A DNA stretch of 64,000 bases from Shimazuella alba (GTDB lineage: Bacteria; Bacillota; Bacilli; Thermoactinomycetales; Thermoactinomycetaceae): NCBI RefSeq assembly GCF_009831235.1, contig NZ_WUUL01000002.1, positions 1 through 64,000 on the forward strand, written 5' to 3'. Of the stretch, positions 10,280 through 17,061 are shown piece by piece. Position 1 is the stretch's first letter, and every line of letters begins with the position of its first letter. The position numbers and the translations under genes were made by a program. Below the pieces are notes generated by a model that saw only the letters and a list, made by a program, of their open reading frames with translations, searched no databases and was not told where the DNA came from.

Positions 10280-10302
10280 AAACTAGCAAAATACGCTAGT
10301 TT
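10280..10302 (-). terminator. Terminator of small-gene unit 4
   Basis: On the minus strand AAACTAGC-gtatttt-GCTAGTTT is followed by TTTTTGTG. The conserved ATATAGAT octamer (10309-10316) lies just before it. Confidence 0.85.
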
Positions 10303-10332
10303 TTCTTCATCTATATGGACTTGCCTTATATG

Positions 10333-10392
10333 TCGGGGGACAACTGATGAATGATGACGAAAGTCAGCATCAACAATTGTCCGTTCCCGTCC
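10333..10392 (-). other. 3' structured element E4 (copy 4 of 4)
   Basis: On the minus strand GGACAATTG pairs with CAGTTGTCC: nine pairs with one U-G, which would be a mismatch on the plus strand. The inner stem is built from GATG-ct-GAC/GTC-ATC around UUUC. The preceding GGACGGG (10392-10386) pairs with CCCGUCC in the 5' leader (10857-10851). Relative to units 2 and 3, the outermost pair changes on both sides (A-U to G-C). Confidence 0.7.
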
Positions 10393-10402
10393 TTGTTGAG
10401 GA

Positions 10403-10819
10403 TCAGTACTTACGTGTCTGCGACTGCGGCAGCGTCACAGCGCCGGTGGGACCGGAGTGGCACCAGCAACGGCACTGGCAGCACGCCTGCTGCGAGTAGT
10501 CGAACACGACGGCAGACTTGCGGCGACGGTTGCTCGGCAGCGTCTCGTCGATGAGCGCGGCCAGGAAGAGGATGAGGAAAGTCCACATCACGATCTCCCA
10601 CTTGTGAGCCTGAATCCACTGGGAGTAGTCGAAGTTGACGACCGTGTCCTTCCACTGACCCAGGGGCAGGAGTACTTCGGTCTTGATCTGGTCGACGAGC
10701 TCCGGGTGGTCCTGCGCGACGATGACCATCAGACCTCCCACGAACATCAGGAACATGGCCTTGATGGTGACCTTGATGGCGTTGGCGATCTGGTCGACGA
10801 TACGAGCGAGAACGAACAT
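10403..10819 (-). CDS. Small two-segment membrane protein with Cys-rich tail, 138 aa (unit 4)
   Basis: Unknown function. Segment 1 is at about 18-36 (VTIKAMFLMFVGGLMVIVAQ), the loop contains KTEVLLPLGQWKDTVVNFDY, and segment 2 is at about 74-92 (IVMWTFLILFLAALIDE). A basic stretch SNRRRKS follows, then a cytoplasmic tail with five cysteines in nine residues (ACCQCRCWC). The frame opens seven codons earlier, but ATG 10819 has the GAGG site and GC-rich composition begins there. In the 60 bases 10441-10500, 42 are G or C, against 15 in 10861-10920 just upstream. Confidence 0.75.
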   Translation of the reverse strand: MFVLARIVDQIANAIKVTIKAMFLMFVGGLMVIVAQDHPELVDQIKTEVLLPLGQWKDTVVNFDYSQWIQAHKWEIVMWTFLILFLAALIDETLPSNRRRKSAVVFDYSQQACCQCRCWCHSGPTGAVTLPQSQTRKY

Positions 10820-10850
10820 GACTAACCTCAATCTCGGCAAATAGCCGATC

Positions 10851-10877
10851 GGACGGGTGCTTGATATCTTCAGTATA
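10851..10877 (-). promoter_or_regulatory. Promoter -10 and complementary leader of unit 4
   Basis: On the minus strand TATACT (10877-10872) is followed about 14 bases later by CCCGTCC (10857-10851), complementary to GGACGGG before element E4. Confidence 0.45.
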
Positions 10878-10990
10878 CGAGAGTATTCCCAAAATGAAAA
10901 TACTTATATATGTAAATAAGAACACAAAAAAACTAGATGATATTAGCTAGCTCTTTCATCTTGAGGTCATTTATTTATTGAATCATCTTC

Positions 10991-11269
10991 TCACTTGGAG
11001 ATTCTCTTCCTTTTCTTTTTCATCAAATCTCCTGCTCGGAACAATATATCCCAGTACTTCAATTTCTTGAGAATCACATAAATAATAGCGGAATAAATCA
11101 ACACACTTTCTAAAAGATGAAGTGTTCCCGTAAGGTCGATAGCATAATCATTCACCGTAATCACAACTTTAACAGTAGCTAGTAACTTCCAAACGAGCAG
11201 TTGCCCTAAACCAAATGCACTAACCAATAAAACTAATTTCCCAAATTTCTTCCACTCAGGTTGATTCAT
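10991..11269 (-). CDS. Small two-segment membrane protein, 92 aa (AT-rich fifth gene)
   Basis: Unknown function. MNQPEWKKFGK is followed by a segment at about 12-33 (LVLLVSAFGLGQLLVWKLL), a short loop, a second segment at about 48-68 (HLLESVLIYSAIIYVILKKL), and a very basic C-terminus (MKKKRKRISK). ATG 11269 is preferred to 11281 because ATGAGGAACATC precedes it, the leader style of units 1 and 2. It differs from the other four in having host-like AT-rich composition and no GGACA-type 3' element. It follows tsaD by 40 bases and may be read through from it. Confidence 0.7.
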   Translation of the reverse strand: MNQPEWKKFGKLVLLVSAFGLGQLLVWKLLATVKVVITVNDYAIDLTGTLHLLESVLIYSAIIYVILKKLKYWDILFRAGDLMKKKRKRISK

Positions 11270-11309
11270 GATGTTCCTCATTTCTCAGTGATGTTTAAGA
11301 AATGGCAAG

Positions 11310-12308
11310 TTAAATAAGTTGTAGATTAGCTACAGCATTTAACTCTAAGTCTGTTTTTTTCTCTTCCTTGAGCAAAAAATATCCCGCAGAAGCTATCATT
11401 GCCGCGTTATCTGTACAAAGTTCTAAAGGAGGTATACACAAGGAGATGTTTTCTTGTTTTGTACGGCTGATAAGTCTCGTACGCAAACCACTATTTGCAG
11501 CTACTCCGCCAGCAATAACAAGGTTCTTTACTTCCTTTTGAGCCATTGCCCGAAATGTTTTCTCTACGATCACGTCAAGGACAGCAGTTTGAAAACTAGC
11601 GGCCAAATCTTTCTGAGAGTAACGTTCATTTTGTTTGATAAATTGCATCACAGCAGATTTTAAACCACTAAAACTAAAATCCAAAGACTCTTTTTCTAAC
11701 CAAGCCCGTGGAAGAGAATAAGACGGCGTTCCTTGTGCTGCTAAACGATCAATATGCGGCCCACCTGGGTATGGCAGGTTCATGAGACGAGCTACCTTGT
11801 CAAATGCTTCTCCCACTGCATCATCTCGAGTTCGTCCGATTCGTTCAAAATTCATATGATCCTTCATAAAGATCAGCTCTGTATGACCGCCAGAAACTAC
11901 CAATGCGATCAAAGGAAAACAAAGGGGTGAAACGAGGTGATTTGCATAAATATGACCTGCTATATGATGAACAGGAATCAATGGTATTTGCACGGAATAT
12001 GCTAGCGCTTTGGCTGCTGTAACACCGACTAACAGAGCACCAACAAGCCCAGGTCCTTGAGTGACTGCAATCGCAGTTAATTGATTTTTCGTTATGTTCG
12101 CTTCTAAAAGTGCTTGTTCGATAATCAATGTGATTCGCTCAACATGACGACGGGAAGCAACTTCTGGAACAACTCCACCAAATGCCTGATGTATTTCCAT
12201 CTGGGAACTGATTACATTGGAAAGAACGGTAACACCATCCACTACAACAGAAACACTTGTCTCATCGCAACTTGTTTCAATTCCTAAAATGACTTGTTTA
12301 TTTTTCAT
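11310..12308 (-). CDS. tsaD: tRNA threonylcarbamoyl transferase TsaD, 332 aa
   Basis: Catalytic subunit that places the threonylcarbamoyl group on A37 of ANN-reading tRNAs, acting with TsaB and TsaE. It has the N-terminal ASKHA ATPase motif [14 protein letters not shown], metal-binding HVERI and [13 protein letters not shown], and a C-terminal [12 protein letters not shown]. Length is standard. The ATG lies inside the end of rimI (11-base overlap), so translation is coupled. Confidence 0.98.
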   Translation of the reverse strand: MKNKQVILGIETSCDETSVSVVVDGVTVLSNVISSQMEIHQAFGGVVPEVASRRHVERITLIIEQALLEANITKNQLTAIAVTQGPGLVGALLVGVTAAKALAYSVQIPLIPVHHIAGHIYANHLVSPLCFPLIALVVSGGHTELIFMKDHMNFERIGRTRDDAVGEAFDKVARLMNLPYPGGPHIDRLAAQGTPSYSLPRAWLEKESLDFSFSGLKSAVMQFIKQNERYSQKDLAASFQTAVLDVIVEKTFRAMAQKEVKNLVIAGGVAANSGLRTRLISRTKQENISLCIPPLELCTDNAAMIASAGYFLLKEEKKTDLELNAVANLQLI

Positions 12309-12762
12309 GTAATACCAGTCCCATCAATATGGCATCTTCCCCATTATCTGGGTAATAATTTTTTCGTGTTCCGATAACCGTAAAACCAAGATTTCGATAT
12401 ATTCGTTGTGCGATTTGATTTGATTTTCTTACTTCCAATGTCATTTTGGAAGCTCCGAGTTGTTTTGCAAGCTCAATCAAATAAGCTAATATTTCTTTTC
12501 CTGTACCCTGTCCGCGATAATCAGGATGCAGAGCCACATTGGTAATCTGAGCTTCGTCTAAAACAACCCACATTCCAGCATACCCAACAACCTGACCATC
12601 GACTAAAGAAACGATATAATAAGCTAGATCATTGGCAGTGATTTCATCTTCAAATGAGTAGGCACTCCAAGGATCAGCAAATGAGAGAGTCTCAATTTCC
12701 ATGATTGCTGGTATATCCGTTACTTTCATTGGACGAAATAAAATTGTTTTGGTAGAGTTCAT
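12298..12762 (-). CDS. rimI: Ribosomal-protein-S18 alanine N-acetyltransferase-type GNAT, 154 aa
   Basis: GNAT acetyltransferase of the RimI family, predicted to acetylate the N-terminal alanine of ribosomal protein S18. The acetyl-CoA motif A is [18 protein letters not shown] (about 76-93); motif B ends in [18 protein letters not shown]. It overlaps tsaB by ATGA and tsaD by 11 bases within tsaE-tsaB-rimI-tsaD, the standard arrangement in Bacilli. Confidence 0.95.
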   Translation of the reverse strand: MNSTKTILFRPMKVTDIPAIMEIETLSFADPWSAYSFEDEITANDLAYYIVSLVDGQVVGYAGMWVVLDEAQITNVALHPDYRGQGTGKEILAYLIELAKQLGASKMTLEVRKSNQIAQRIYRNLGFTVIGTRKNYYPDNGEDAILMGLVLHEK

Positions 12763-13460
12763 GATTGACGCCCCAATAAATTTTTTTCTGCCAGTGTCAG
12801 TTGAAGGTAATTAGGAGCATAATCGTTCCTTTCACTCCTATTTGAATCCAACCAATTTTGCATAGCCAAAATACCTAAGTTACTTGCACGAGGAAACTGA
12901 AGGCTTGACGGAGCAAAAACTGCTCGTTCTTTTAGCTCTGCTTTTATTTTCTCTTCAAAGAGAGAACTATCATCACCAATAAATAAGATATCTTTTTCTG
13001 TCTCTTTTAACTCCTCCAGCAAAACGTCTACTGGTACAATCTGCTCTTCCATTTTCCCCTTGAGTCTTCCAGATTGAACGTTGTAAATAGACGTATACAC
13101 CTGCTCACGTCTAGCATCGATTAATGGAACAATATATCCCGGAAAATAGAATCCATTCATCGCCATTACTGCAAGGGTTGAAACTGCAAGGAATGGTTTA
13201 TTTTGTGCCCAAGCAAATGTTTTTACTGTTGTTACTCCAATACGAACACCGGTATAAGAGCCAGGTCCTGCTGTTACTGCAAATAAGTCGATTTCCGCTA
13301 TAGATAAGTCCAAATCATGCAATAATTCATCGATTGCTGGCATAAGACGAACAGAATGATTCTTTTTTAAATTGGTTGTTTTTTCACCAAGTACTTTCTG
13401 CTCATTTAATACAGCTACACTTAAAACAAGCGTGGAAGTATCAACCGCTAAAATATTCAT
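12759..13460 (-). CDS. tsaB: tRNA threonylcarbamoyladenosine protein TsaB, 233 aa
   Basis: Non-catalytic partner of TsaD in t6A synthesis. It begins MNILAVDTSTLVLSVAVLNE (ASKHA fold) and has VTAGPGSYTGVRIG at about 69-82. The longer open frame upstream is only a shadow of tsaE: ATG 13460 has AAGGAGATATC directly before it and gives the family N-terminus. It overlaps the tsaE end by 20 bases. Confidence 0.97.
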   Translation of the reverse strand: MNILAVDTSTLVLSVAVLNEQKVLGEKTTNLKKNHSVRLMPAIDELLHDLDLSIAEIDLFAVTAGPGSYTGVRIGVTTVKTFAWAQNKPFLAVSTLAVMAMNGFYFPGYIVPLIDARREQVYTSIYNVQSGRLKGKMEEQIVPVDVLLEELKETEKDILFIGDDSSLFEEKIKAELKERAVFAPSSLQFPRASNLGILAMQNWLDSNRSERNDYAPNYLQLTLAEKNLLGRQS

Positions 13461-13911
13461 TATGTGATATCTCCTTGTACAATGCTGGTGAACCAATCGA
13501 AATTGCTCTTTCCCCAGATGGGAGAACTTCAATCGAGATAAAAATCGTATCTTTTGGTAAAAGAGATTGGATTCGAGACGGCCATTCAACCAATGCCACT
13601 CCATCCCCATACAGATATTCGTCCAAGCCCAGATCCTCTATGCTATTCTCCTCTAAACGGTACACATCCATATGATAAAGAGGCAGTCTGCCTTCATATA
13701 CTTTTAGAATGGAAAATGTAGGGCTATCTACATAATCCTCTACACCAAGTCCTATAGCTAAACCTTGGGAAAATGTAGTTTTCCCTGCCCCTAGTTCTCC
13801 TGTTAATGCAATAACTGTACCCTTGGATAACTTGGACCCGATACGTGAGGCTATTGCTTTCGTTTCCTCTTCATTTGAAGAAAGCAGTATGTTCTTATCC
13901 AAGGTTTTCAC
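13441..13911 (-). CDS. tsaE: tRNA t6A biosynthesis ATPase TsaE, 156 aa
   Basis: P-loop ATPase needed for turnover of the TsaB-TsaD complex. Walker A is GELGAGKTTFSQGLA at about 39-53; the family motif SPTFSILKVYEG follows. The annotated start is GTG 13911 with a weak upstream site. TTG 13902, three codons in, has GGGCGGTG at a better distance and is an alternative. First gene of tsaE-tsaB-rimI-tsaD. Confidence 0.95.
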   Translation of the reverse strand: MKTLDKNILLSSNEEETKAIASRIGSKLSKGTVIALTGELGAGKTTFSQGLAIGLGVEDYVDSPTFSILKVYEGRLPLYHMDVYRLEENSIEDLGLDEYLYGDGVALVEWPSRIQSLLPKDTIFISIEVLPSGERAISIGSPALYKEISHNEYFSG

Positions 13912-13985
13912 CGCCCATTCATCATAAATAATTCTATCTTACCAAGAAAAAAACAAAGAAGAAAGTTTTTGTAAAACAAAAAGAA

Positions 13986-14011
13986 AAAGCTGCTAGTATA
14001 AAGCAGCTTTT
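13986..14011 (-). terminator. Terminator of tRNA operon 1
   Basis: On the minus strand AAAAAGCTGC-tttatacta-GCAGCTTTTT, five bases after the CCA end of the last tRNA (Gly). Confidence 0.85.
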
Positions 14012-14015
14012 TGTG

Positions 14016-14089
14016 TGGAGCGGGTGAAGGGAATCGAACCCTCACATTCGGCTTGGAAGGCCGATGTTCTACCATTGAACTACACCCGC
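14016..14089 (-). tRNA. tRNA-Gly (UCC)
   Basis: Cloverleaf GCGGGTG...CACCCGC with loop CTTCCAA; CCA is encoded. Last gene of the 12-tRNA operon. The same tRNA ends tRNA operon 2. Confidence 0.95.
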
Positions 14090-14102
14090 ATATTCAAGTT
14101 TT

Positions 14103-14179
14103 TGGTCGGGGCGACAGGATTTGAACCTGCGCCATCCTCGTCCCGAACGAGGGACTCTACCAAGCTGAGCTACGCCCCG
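14103..14179 (-). tRNA. tRNA-Pro (CGG)
   Basis: Acceptor CGGGGCG/CGCCCCG, anticodon stem CCTCG/CGAGG around TTCGGGA, giving CGG; CCA encoded. A CGG proline tRNA is uncommon in low-GC Bacilli, which often rely on UGG alone. Confidence 0.9.
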
Positions 14180-14232
14180 CTTTTGGTATAAAAAAAGAAA
14201 AGTTACGGTCATAACTCTTCATGAAGGGAAAT

Positions 14233-14319
14233 TGGTGCGGTCGGTGGGACTCGAACCCACACGGCCTAGGGCCACTACCCCCTCAAGATAGCGTGTCTGC
14301 CAATTCCACCACGACCGCA
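14233..14319 (-). tRNA. tRNA-Leu (GAG)
   Basis: Class II tRNA with a long variable arm. Acceptor TGCGGTC/GACCGCA, anticodon loop TTGAGGG, CCA encoded. Confidence 0.92.
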
Positions 14320-14341
14320 AGTATGAAGTTTTGTAATAATA

Positions 14342-14426
14342 TGGTGCGGGTGGAGGGACTTGAACCCCCACGCCTCGCGGCGCTAGAACCTAAATCTAGT
14401 GCGTCTGCCAATTCCGCCACACCCGC
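14342..14426 (-). tRNA. tRNA-Leu (UAG)
   Basis: Class II tRNA. Anticodon stem CTAGA/TCTAG around TTTAGGT, acceptor GCGGGTG/CACCCGC, CCA encoded. Confidence 0.94.
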
Positions 14427-14437
14427 ATATTTAAAAA

Positions 14438-14513
14438 TGGTGAGCCATGAAGGACTCGAACCTTCGACCCTCTGATTAAAAGTCAGATGCTCTACCAACT
14501 GAGCTAATGGCTC
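14438..14513 (-). tRNA. tRNA-Lys (UUU)
   Basis: Acceptor GAGCCAT/ATGGCTC, anticodon loop CTTTTAA, CCA encoded. The copy in tRNA operon 2 appears identical. Confidence 0.95.
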
Positions 14514-14538
14514 TTACTAAAGATATTCTTTCAAAAAA

Positions 14539-14613
14539 TGGCTGGGGAGGAAGGATTCGAACCTTCGGTACACGATACCAAAAACCGATGCCTTACCACT
14601 TGGCTACTCCCCA
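14539..14613 (-). tRNA. tRNA-Gln (UUG)
   Basis: Acceptor TGGGGAG/CTCCCCA, loop TTTTGGT giving UUG, CCA encoded. The anticodon stem has a U-U mismatch at 27-43, present also in the second copy at 55.2 kb. Confidence 0.9.
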
Positions 14614-14625
14614 AAAGTATAAAAG

Positions 14626-14702
14626 TGGGGCGATCGAAGGGATTCGAACCCTCGAGTGCCGGAGCCACAATCCGGTGTGTTAACCGCTTCACCACGACCG
14701 CC
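14626..14702 (-). tRNA. tRNA-His (GUG)
   Basis: Loop TTGTGGC gives GUG. The 5' end carries the extra G(-1) opposite C73, the identity element of tRNA-His. CCA encoded. Confidence 0.94.
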
Positions 14703-14709
14703 ACAAAAT

Positions 14710-14786
14710 TGGCGGGGCTGACGGGATTCGAACCCGCGGTCTCCTGCGTGACAGGCAGGCATGTTAGGCCTCTACACCACAGCCCC
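14710..14786 (-). tRNA. tRNA-Asp (GUC)
   Basis: Acceptor GGGGCTG/CAGCCCC, anticodon loop CTGTCAC, CCA encoded. Confidence 0.95.
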
Positions 14787-14814
14787 AAATGGGAAATGTA
14801 AAACTATTTGAAAA

Positions 14815-14890
14815 TGGTGGGCGTTGACGGGATCGAACCGCCGACCCCTTGCTTGTAAGGCAAGTGCTCTCCCAGCTGAGCTAAACGCCC
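14815..14890 (-). tRNA. tRNA-Val (UAC)
   Basis: Acceptor GGGCGTT/AACGCCC, anticodon loop CTTACAA, CCA encoded. Confidence 0.95.
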
Positions 14891-14895
14891 AAAAA

Positions 14896-14972
14896 TGGTG
14901 ACCCGTAGGGGATTCGAACCCCTGCATGCCAGCGTGAAAGGCTGGTGTGTTGAACCGCTTCACCAACGGGCC
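14896..14972 (-). tRNA. tRNA-Glu (UUC)
   Basis: Acceptor GGCCCGT/ACGGGTC, anticodon loop CTTTCAC, CCA encoded. Confidence 0.95.
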
Positions 14973-14990
14973 TAAATAAAACGTAATGTC

Positions 14991-15081
14991 TGGCGGAGAG
15001 AGAGGGATTCGAACCCTCGCATGGCTGACGCCATCTAACGGTTTAGCAAACCGTCCTCTTCGGCCTCTTGAGTATCTCTCC
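14991..15081 (-). tRNA. tRNA-Ser (GCU)
   Basis: Class II tRNA. Acceptor GGAGAGA/TCTCTCC, loop TTGCTAA, long variable arm, CCA encoded. Confidence 0.95.
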
Positions 15082-15086
15082 AGAGT

Positions 15087-15162
15087 TGGCTCCCAAAGTA
15101 GGATTCGAACCTACAACCTATCGGTTAACAGCCGATTGCTCTGCCGTTGAGCTATTTGGGAA
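15087..15162 (-). tRNA. tRNA-Asn (GUU)
   Basis: Acceptor TTCCCAA/TTGGGAG, loop CTGTTAA, CCA encoded. First gene of the operon. A near-identical tRNA-Asn also opens tRNA operon 2. Confidence 0.95.
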
Positions 15163-15182
15163 CATTTTTGAAGACAAGAGTT

Positions 15183-15211
15183 ATTGTATCAAAAAGCTTA
15201 TGTGAGTGCAA
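15183..15211 (-). promoter_or_regulatory. Promoter of tRNA operon 1
   Basis: On the minus strand TTGCAC, 17-base spacer, TACAAT, about 20 bases upstream of tRNA-Asn. The rest of the stretch up to 15585 (about 375 bases) shows no gene. A 61-codon plus-strand frame at 15336 lacks a ribosome-binding site. Confidence 0.8.
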
Positions 15212-15585
15212 GCTTTTTTTATTAGTTTCGAGCGACTTCTATAATCTAGCATGATTTATGCCTCTACGTCAAGCATAATTTTTCACTTTTGGCATTTCAC
15301 GAATAAAACTGTGGGATTCTTGGGACAGTAGTCTCATGACTACTTCATTACCAAACGAACCCTGTGTGCCCCATGGGTTAAAGAGAGTTCTTTATTGCTA
15401 CGACCAGCACAAACAGACAGCTTGGTTTTCGCAATTCTTATTTAATGATCGACTAGGGATGCCCCAAAAACAGAACACACATTTGCAAAGATGCATTCCG
15501 AAAATATCATCAGAATTTTAGGGAGAAAGAACGCTCTCTATCATTCTAAGATTAAAGTAGTTTTTGTTACTCGCGAACTATAAAA

Positions 15586-15614
15586 AAACCTTCTCACTGT
15601 ATGTGAGAAGGTTT
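15586..15614 (-). terminator. Terminator of the YccA-like gene
   Basis: AAACCTTCTCAC pairs with GTGAGAAGGTTT; a T run follows on the minus strand. Confidence 0.9.
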
Positions 15615-15631
15615 TACATCCGTTTTATTGT

Positions 15632-16330
15632 TTAGTCTCTGCTGAAAATAGAGATCAAGTTTTGCAAAATAGCAATGAAGTCGATGTAAAGCATCAACGC
15701 CCCAAAAATAGCCACTTTCGTCGCAGTGTTTTGATCCATGGATTGTATACTAGCACTTAAACGCTTAATATTTTGCACGTCATATGCAGTAATACCACAG
15801 AAAACAGCAACAATGATATAGGAAAGGACTAGATCGAAGCCACTATTTTGCAAAAAGATAATGTTTACTACACTAGCAAGAATGATACCAATGAGAAGCA
15901 TCAAGAAGATAGATCCCATTTTGGACAAATCTCTTTTGGTAATAAAACCAAGTGCAGCTGAAATACCAAACATACCAGCAGTAATAATAAAAGCTGATCC
16001 TACTGTACTAATGTCTACATAGGCAAGGAAGACACTAAAGGTTATTCCATTAATTGCTGCATAGAAGAAAAACAAAAACGTTGCAGTAAAAGCCGAAATT
16101 TTACCGATTAATGCTGAGATAGACAAAACGACTACAATCTGTACGATAAAAGCTCCCCACAGGATTCCTGGTGTCGTCGCGATTAAAAATGATATATCTG
16201 TATTACTACTTAAGAAATATGCAATAATTCCTGTTAGTAGTAAGCCAGCAAACATCCACGAAAAAACGCGTTGGAATAGGCGTTGATCTGTTCTAACCGC
16301 AGAAGATGATTCATAGTATTGTGGTCCCAC
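15632..16330 (-). CDS. Bax inhibitor-1/YccA family membrane protein, 232 aa
   Basis: Seven hydrophobic segments fill residues 25-228, with the family pattern in MFAGLLLTGIIAYFLS, FGISAALGFITKRDLSKMG and YIDFIAILQNLISIF. The family includes the E. coli FtsH modulator YccA and the pH-gated calcium-leak protein BsYetJ; a precise role cannot be inferred. The start is GTG 16330, eight bases after GGAGG. Monocistronic. Confidence 0.93.
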   Translation of the reverse strand: MGPQYYESSSAVRTDQRLFQRVFSWMFAGLLLTGIIAYFLSSNTDISFLIATTPGILWGAFIVQIVVVLSISALIGKISAFTATFLFFFYAAINGITFSVFLAYVDISTVGSAFIITAGMFGISAALGFITKRDLSKMGSIFLMLLIGIILASVVNIIFLQNSGFDLVLSYIIVAVFCGITAYDVQNIKRLSASIQSMDQNTATKVAIFGALMLYIDFIAILQNLISIFSRD

Positions 16331-16393
16331 TACTCATTCCTCCAATAAAATGTTAAAGATAACATATGTTCACTACTAAGTATACTCACAAGA

Positions 16394-16711
16394 TCAAGAA
16401 AGATCAAGAATACCTAGGCTTTTTATGCCTCTTTTAGTCTCTTCGCTCCCTAATTGATAAATCGCAGTATAAATTTCTTTTATCTTGCTATCTACATCTT
16501 TACTTTCCATTTGCCTGTCTTTTGTTTGATATGGGATATGTGCTTCCAAATATGTCCCCCAGTCTTCATTGTATGCTTCTTGGAACAAATCTTGTAAATT
16601 ATTTATCTCTTCTTCTGTTGCCTCGATTTCAAAATCGTAAGGAGCATCATCTACTTTTTTCTCCGTGTGAATAGTTCCATCCACTGTAACATAATAGGTT
16701 TGTTTATCCAT
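16394..16711 (-). CDS. Conserved-looking small acidic protein, 105 aa
   Basis: Not recognised with certainty. A short beta-rich start (MDKQTYYVTVDGTIHTEKK) is followed by an acidic helical region (FEIEATEEEINNLQDLFQEA) and a C-terminal helix ending SLGILDLS. No membrane segment or signal. ATG 16711 follows GAGGTG. Codon use is host-like. It stands alone between the YccA-like gene and cmpA and is probably a cytoplasmic protein. Confidence 0.7.
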   Translation of the reverse strand: MDKQTYYVTVDGTIHTEKKVDDAPYDFEIEATEEEINNLQDLFQEAYNEDWGTYLEAHIPYQTKDRQMESKDVDSKIKEIYTAIYQLGSEETKRGIKSLGILDLS

Positions 16712-16852
16712 GTATATTCACCTCTTCTACCTTTTACCCGATAAAACTGTATTTCATTCACCTTTTTTTGAACTCATTAAAATAGGCACATGACAACCCA
16801 TACATGTAATAAACATAAGTAATATCAATTTTAAAACGAGAGGAGTATACGC

Positions 16853-16993
16853 ATGCCCAATTGGCTGAGTAAACAATTGATGCAGGCGTTTCGAAAAAAA
16901 GATCGCAACCAAATTCGTTTTTTAAATCGTTGTTGGTTTACCTTTATCAAAAAAGAATATGATGAAAAGGCAAGCAAAAATTTATTCCCTTAA
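16853..16993 (+). CDS. cmpA: Cortex morphogenetic protein CmpA, 46 aa
   Basis: Small sporulation protein that in B. subtilis helps ClpXP remove SpoIVA from spores with defective envelopes. The family N-terminus MPNWLSKQLMQAFRKKD and the LNRCWF motif are clear. The usual length is about 37 aa; this copy has about nine more residues (DEKASKNLFP end). ATG 16853 follows GAGAGGAG. Its place beside tex and near sigB and alr matches B. subtilis ydcI-cmpA, divergent from tex here. Confidence 0.88.
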   Translation: MPNWLSKQLMQAFRKKDRNQIRFLNRCWFTFIKKEYDEKASKNLFP

Positions 16994-17017
16994 CATACAT
17001 GATTCGTAATGAATAAA

Positions 17018-17056
17018 AAAGCTAGGAATTCCATAAACATGGAGTTCTTAGCTTTT
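17018..17056. terminator. Bidirectional terminator between cmpA and tex
   Basis: AAAAAAGCTAGGAATTCCA pairs with TGGAGTTCTTAGCTTTT (one wobble), with A/T runs on both sides. It serves both convergent genes. Confidence 0.85.
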
Positions 17057-17061
17057 CTAGA

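Noticed and set aside
10338-10375. CTGATGA ... GAAA in element E4, resembling a hammerhead ribozyme core
   Set aside because: Only eight bases lie between the two motifs, so stem II cannot form, and the other three elements lack both motifs. The wobble pattern also points to the opposite strand.
8526-10392. The four 3' elements as integron attC sites
   Set aside because: They follow each gene and are imperfect palindromes, but the RYYYAAC/GTTRRRY core sites are absent, no integrase is in the window, and each unit has its own promoter and terminator.
9167-10825. Long plus-strand frames across the mini-gene array
   Set aside because: They lack ribosome-binding sites, run through the structured elements and have low-quality composition. 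The minus-strand genes have sites, promoters and terminators.
14221-14966. Protein-coding frames across tRNA operon 1 (and likewise 55.0-55.6 kb)
   Set aside because: They are translations of tRNA genes; the repeated GFEP/GSNP-type strings are the T-loop sequence.
15336-15521. 61-codon plus-strand frame upstream of the YccA-like gene
   Set aside because: No ribosome-binding site, terminator or recognisable domain.
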